This document shows positions 40,218-40,919 of a stretch of DNA of 40,919 nucleotides, piece by piece; the stretch's first letter is position 1, and each line of letters opens with the position of its first letter. Source of the stretch: DASVWH01 sp036389715 (GTDB lineage Bacteria > Acidobacteriota > Blastocatellia > Pyrinomonadales > Pyrinomonadaceae); the NCBI GenBank assembly GCA_036389715.1, contig DASVWH010000201.1, positions 1 to 40,919 on the forward strand, in the 5' to 3' direction. The notes below the pieces were generated by a model. It was not told the DNA's origin. It searched no databases and was given only the letters and a program-made list of their open reading frames with translations. The position numbers were made by a program, and so were the translations under genes.

Positions 40218-40919
40218 TCAGGGCGCGAGCTTGCGCGTCTCATCCAGTGCCGAAACCAGCCGCTCGATGTCGCTCTCGCTGTTGAAGAAGTGCGTGGCGA
40301 CGCGGATGCCCTGCGGCTTCTCCGTGACGGCGACGCCCCATAGGGCCAGGTGCGCGCAGACGCGCTCGGGCTGCCCGGCCTCGACGAGCGTTTCGGCCGA
40401 GCGCGACGCCTCTTCGCCGAGCGGCGAAAGCACCTTCCAACCAGCTTCCGTGAGCCGCTCCGTCAATTGACGATTAAGCGCCAGCGCGCGCTCCTCTATC
40501 TGCGGCTGTCCGAGGTTGAGCAGGTAATCAACGGCCGCGCCGAGCGCAAAGATGGGCGCGAATTGCGGGCAGCCGAGTTCGGCCCGCGCGCTCGCATCCC
40601 GGCGCACCTCGAAACGGTCGTTGCGCATCCCGAAGGGCTCTTCGACGCTCATCCAACCGATTGCGCGCGCCCGCGTCCGTTCCAGAATTTCGCGGCTGAG
40701 ATAAACGAAGCCCGCGCCGTAACCGGCCAGCATCCACTTATGGCCGGTCGCGCAGAGCGCATCAATCCGCATCCGCTTAACGTCAAGCTCGAAGACTCCG
40801 GCCGACTGGCTCGCGTTGACGACCAGCGCATGACTGCCTTTGCTGCGTCCCGCTTCCTCCAGGTCCAGGCGCAGCCCGTTTGAAAACTGAACGTGGCTGA
40901 GCGAGATTATCCCCGTCCG
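40218..40919 (-). CDS. Class V aminotransferase-fold PLP enzyme (5' part beyond window)
   Basis: The frame is open to the right edge, so the N-terminus is missing; 233 C-terminal residues are visible. They include ISLSHVQFSNG, LVVNASQSAGVFELDVKRM and DALCATGHKWMLAGYGAGFVYLS, whose Lys in GHKW is the PLP-binding residue. The C-terminal small domain contains GVAVTEKPQGIRVATHFFNSESDIERLV. The layout DxSQSxG...HKW is that of class V aminotransferases (cysteine desulfurase, isopenicillin-N epimerase-like, kynureninase). Asn replaces the usual Asp before A-S-Q-S-A-G (VVNASQS), a position that normally pairs with the pyridine nitrogen; this deserves checking with the full gene. The substrate is unknown. 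Confidence 0.88.
   Translation of the reverse strand, partial: RTGIISLSHVQFSNGLRLDLEEAGRSKGSHALVVNASQSAGVFELDVKRMRIDALCATGHKWMLAGYGAGFVYLSREILERTRARAIGWMSVEEPFGMRNDRFEVRRDASARAELGCPQFAPIFALGAAVDYLLNLGQPQIEERALALNRQLTERLTEAGWKVLSPLGEEASRSAETLVEAGQPERVCAHLALWGVAVTEKPQGIRVATHFFNSESDIERLVSALDETRKLAP

Overview
The window reads as chromosomal DNA of a GC-rich (roughly 60-65 %), Gram-negative bacterium. The best fit is an Acidobacteriota of the Blastocatellia/Pyrinomonadales type. This rests on several Hanks-type Ser/Thr kinases, proteins that begin with a short CPxC...C module, a very large Oar-like TonB-dependent receptor with a carboxypeptidase-regulatory domain, a fused M16 peptidase and a standalone AP2-like protein. 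The lineage is inferred from gene content; there is no rRNA in the window.

Left part (1-14254): a PiT phosphate transporter, a small hydrophilic protein, a Ser/Thr kinase convergent with a cupin, tRNA-Arg(CCG), a secreted unknown protein, an MscL channel with an added C-terminal zinc ribbon, and a hemerythrin-like protein. A signalling cluster follows: zinc-ribbon/PEGA kinase, zinc-ribbon membrane sensor, FHA-zinc-ribbon kinase. Next come tRNA-Lys(CTT) with a consensus sigma-70 promoter, a lipoprotein, a DoxX-type membrane protein, an AP2-like DNA-binding protein, a 29-residue membrane peptide, a PAS protein resembling photoactive yellow protein but without its chromophore residues, a YkgJ-type Cys-cluster protein and a secreted esterase. 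About 0.8 kb without a recognisable gene follows.

Middle part (15085-25194): a two-domain M16 metallopeptidase, a phosphatidylcholine-synthase-like enzyme, a zinc-ribbon membrane protein, an ExbD without ExbB, a class A beta-lactamase-like hydrolase, a GltS glutamate symporter and, divergent from it, a secreted gamma-glutamyltransferase.

Right part (25357-40919): mostly minus-strand genes that form a coherent cell-wall (muropeptide/amino-sugar) recovery set. They are a BadF-type amino-sugar kinase, the etherase MurQ, a protein fusing an AmiE-like serine hydrolase to a NamZ-type (DUF1343) exo-muramidase, PabB, the TonB receptor, a secreted D-aminoacylase and NagA. The inferred route is: NamZ domain releases MurNAc, the kinase makes MurNAc-6-P, MurQ converts it to GlcNAc-6-P, and NagA deacetylates that to GlcN-6-P. 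D-aminoacylase, GGT and GltS could handle the peptide/glutamate part. A LysR regulator diverges from the kinase, and a class V aminotransferase runs off the right edge.

The intergenic DNA carries several families of very short tandem repeats (7-mers and 16-mers). Some fold into long hairpins and they do not look random. The most notable items are the AmiE-NamZ fusion, the non-photoactive PYP-like protein, the zinc-ribbon MscL, the shared N-terminal Cys module and the repeat-built hairpins.
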